Positions 62,188-64,000 of a stretch of 64,000 bases of DNA are shown here, in pieces. The notes under the pieces are model-generated. The model saw only the letters and a program-made list of their open reading frames with translations, ran no database searches and had not been told where the DNA came from. The stretch is taken from assembly GCA_965219635.1 (NCBI GenBank), contig OZ244783.1:434001-498000 (forward strand), in the 5' to 3' direction. Each line of letters starts with the position of its first letter. Position 1 is the stretch's first letter. The position numbers and the translations under genes were made by a program. This stretch comes from JAPOXR01 sp965219635 (GTDB lineage Bacteria > Pseudomonadota > Alphaproteobacteria > Rhodobacterales > Rhodobacteraceae).

Positions 62188-62554
62188 GCAGTTTCACCTC
62201 GCGGGGCGGAACAGGCAGGATGAGTTGTTTTTGAATCCCGTTGGCGGAATGTCCTTCGGTTGCTGCCGTTCTTTGCGAATAGACATAGCGCAGACGAGCG
62301 GCATTGCCTGGTTATCGCGGGTTCTCCAGCAAACCGCGCTGGACAATGAACGAAGCGGTTCGCCCGTTGCTTCGTACTTGAGCATAGGCACCAATTGCCC
62401 CGGCCAACTGCACAGGTACAATCATGGGACTCATTGAATTCAGGTCCCGCCACCTGTTGAAGCGATTGCGCCACTGCTGAATGGGTTGAGCATTGATGCG
62501 GTTGCTCCCCATCGGAGGCAACTATAACAGCGACCGACAATTCAGGCGTATCCA
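62188..62554. other. 367-bp non-coding region between priA and hisC
   Basis: No coding frame with a recognisable product on either strand, and no obvious tRNA, riboswitch or terminator. It probably holds the hisC-tyrC promoter. Confidence 0.45.
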
Positions 62555-63652
62555 ATGAATGAAGACTTACCAACCGGCATTCGACCGGAGACCATTGATC
62601 GTTATGTTGCCGGTGATGACAAGATTGAGGGCCGGACCGATGTGGTCAAGCTCAGTTCCAACGAGAACCCCTTCGGCCCCGGGACACTCGCCCTGAAGGC
62701 GTTGGCTGGATCATTGGGTGGCATCGCCAGGTATCCCTCCACGGACCATGCCGACCTCCGCGCAGCGATAGCCGAAACGCACGGATTTGACCCCGAGCGT
62801 ATCGTTTGCGGGGCCGGGTCCGATGAAGTGCTCGGCCTCATCTGTCATGCTTTTGCTGGAAATGGCGCGGAGGTCATGCATACGCGCCACGGTTTTCTGA
62901 TGTATCCGATCCTTGCCAAGGCAGTTGGCGCCGAACCGGTCGAAATCGACGAAACAGAAAGGCGGGTTGATGTCGAGAGGATCCTTGATGGCCTGACCAG
63001 CCGCACCCGGATCATTTTTTTGGCCAATCCGAACAATCCCACAGGCACCATGCTTGATTCAGCGGAGTTGCAGCGGCTTGCGGACGGCCTGCCGCAAAAT
63101 GTCTTGCTTGTTCTTGATGGAGCATATGTCGAGTATGCCGGCATTGATGACGGAAGCGCCCATTTGGCCGAAAGCCGGCCGAATGTGGTCATCACGCGCA
63201 CTTTCTCGAAAATCCATGGCCTCGCATCTCTCAGGATCGGTTTCGGTTATGGTCCCCGCAGGGTGATTGAAGTTCTCGACCTGTTGAGAAATCCTTTCAA
63301 TGTCGGCGGGCCAGCGCTGGCTGCCGCCGCTGCCGCAGTTCGCGACACAGGCCACATCGAAAGAAGCCGCATCCACAACTCGGAAATGCGCCAGTTCATG
63401 GCAAAACGGCTTGCCGAAGCAGGTGTGCCATCCGACAGATCATACGCGAACTTTGTGCTTGCGCGATTTGAAAGCCCGCAGGAAGCGCAAGCCTGCGATG
63501 CTGCCCTGCGCTCTGCGGGCATCATCGTTCGCCGCACCGACGCATACAAGCTTCCGAATTGTCTTCGCATCTCGGTAGGCGACAAGGAGGCCTGTGAAGC
63601 CGTTTGCAAGACCGTGACTGAGTTCAGGCGCCGCCAGGAAGGTCCCAAATGA
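62555..63652 (+). CDS. hisC: histidinol-phosphate/aromatic aminotransferase
   Basis: 365 residues. KLSSNENPFGPG, IVCGAGSDEVLGLICHAF, FLANPNNPTGTM, VLDGAYVEY and TRTFSKIHGLASLRIGFGYG with the PLP Lys define class I/II aminotransferases of the HisC2 type. It overlaps the prephenate dehydrogenase gene by ATGA, a pairing that suggests roles in both histidine and tyrosine/phenylalanine synthesis. Confidence 0.93.
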   Translation: MNEDLPTGIRPETIDRYVAGDDKIEGRTDVVKLSSNENPFGPGTLALKALAGSLGGIARYPSTDHADLRAAIAETHGFDPERIVCGAGSDEVLGLICHAFAGNGAEVMHTRHGFLMYPILAKAVGAEPVEIDETERRVDVERILDGLTSRTRIIFLANPNNPTGTMLDSAELQRLADGLPQNVLLVLDGAYVEYAGIDDGSAHLAESRPNVVITRTFSKIHGLASLRIGFGYGPRRVIEVLDLLRNPFNVGGPALAAAAAAVRDTGHIERSRIHNSEMRQFMAKRLAEAGVPSDRSYANFVLARFESPQEAQACDAALRSAGIIVRRTDAYKLPNCLRISVGDKEACEAVCKTVTEFRRRQEGPK

Positions 63653-64000
63653 TCTACGAACGCATTGCCCTGATTGGCATGGGACTCATTGCCTCGTCTA
63701 TGGCCTTGGCGGCCAGGCAAAATGGCCTCGTTGGAAGAATCGACGGCCATGCCCGGTCGACGGCCACTGCAAGGCGGGCTCTTGACCGCGGGCTTGCCGA
63801 TGCCATGCACGAGACGCCTGAGGCTGCTGTGGAGGGTGCCGACCTCGTGGTGCTGTGCACCCCGCTGGGGACATTCGAACAGCTGACGAGACAAATTGCC
63901 CCCCACCTGAAAGAGGGAGCCACGCTCAGCGACGTTGGTTCGGTCAAGTCTCAGGTGGTCGAAACGCTGACGCCATTGGTGCCAACGGATGTGCATTTCA
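63649..64000 (+). CDS. tyrC: prephenate/arogenate dehydrogenase (partial, runs off right edge)
   Basis: 117 codons visible. IYERIALIGMGLIASSMALAARQ is the NAD-binding Rossmann motif, DLVVLCTPLGTFEQ and GATLSDVGSVKSQVV the following segments of TyrA/TyrC dehydrogenases. Converts prephenate or arogenate towards tyrosine. ATGA overlap with hisC. Confidence 0.92.
   Translation, partial: MIYERIALIGMGLIASSMALAARQNGLVGRIDGHARSTATARRALDRGLADAMHETPEAAVEGADLVVLCTPLGTFEQLTRQIAPHLKEGATLSDVGSVKSQVVETLTPLVPTDVHF

Noticed and set aside
62097..62573. 158-codon minus-strand frame between priA and hisC
   Set aside because: Overlaps both flanking genes and has shadow-like composition (Ser/Arg/Cys-rich).
1..64000. 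tRNA/rRNA genes, CRISPR array, insertion sequences
   Set aside because: Looked for T-loop motifs, regularly spaced repeats and transposase motifs; none was convincing.

Overview
The window looks like the chromosome of a high-GC alphaproteobacterium. The evidence is the heme-tailed urate oxidase PuuD, the DUF4212/VC_2705-type acetate symporter pair, the xerC/DUF484 pair beside a short transaldolase and priA, and a trimethylamine monooxygenase (Tmm) of the kind found in marine Roseobacter and SAR11 relatives. The taxon below class level is inference. No tRNA, rRNA, CRISPR array or intact insertion sequence was seen. Genes are dense, often with ATGA or TGATG stop/start overlaps.

Layout: (1) 1-496: left-edge fragment of a CitE-type C-C lyase on the minus strand. 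(2) 990-13855: one tightly packed plus-strand operon with a peptide/opine-type ABC importer, two GMC oxidoreductases (one with a small subunit), an SDR, a polysaccharide-deacetylase-like hydrolase, a GAF protein and an MmgE/PrpD protein. (3) 14051-22811: acyl-CoA chemistry, with an acyl-CoA dehydrogenase, enoyl-CoA hydratase, amidase, AMP-forming CoA ligase, a second MmgE/PrpD, a CoA-transferase-family protein and a glutaryl-CoA dehydrogenase. (4) 23039-25561: acetate-type Na+ symporter cluster. (5) 25720-32471: mostly central and nitrogen metabolism (phosphodiesterase, PLP ammonia-lyase, malic enzyme, 5-hydroxyisourate hydrolase, PuuD). (6) 32597-33940: tmm. (7) 34191-36598: AT-richer accessory island with an RNase H-like protein and a divergent AAA ATPase. 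(8) 36811-38358: four-module rhodanese protein. (9) 38503-51816: five more MmgE/PrpD genes with an SDR, a complete tripartite tricarboxylate transporter (TTT) and a GntR/FCD regulator, broken by a GIY-YIG islet at 42.1-43.6 kb. (10) 52292-56980: complete branched-chain-amino-acid-type ABC importer. (11) 57557-64000: housekeeping (xerC, DUF484, transaldolase, priA, hisC, start of prephenate dehydrogenase).

The most interesting signal is a putative regulon. Four divergent intergenic regions (about 925, 41325, 44985 and 51968) carry variants of the palindrome ATTGTNNACAAT. Three of these carry an extended double site, and two of those differ only by swapped A/G positions. Each lies between a catabolic gene (citE-like, or one of three mmgE/prpD genes) and a transporter or dehydrogenase gene, and the only GntR/FCD regulator in the window lies in the same cluster. 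With seven MmgE/PrpD paralogs in under 40 kb and three binding-protein-dependent importers, I read this as a co-regulated catabolic supercluster for related carboxylic or imino acids. The substrates cannot be read from sequence.
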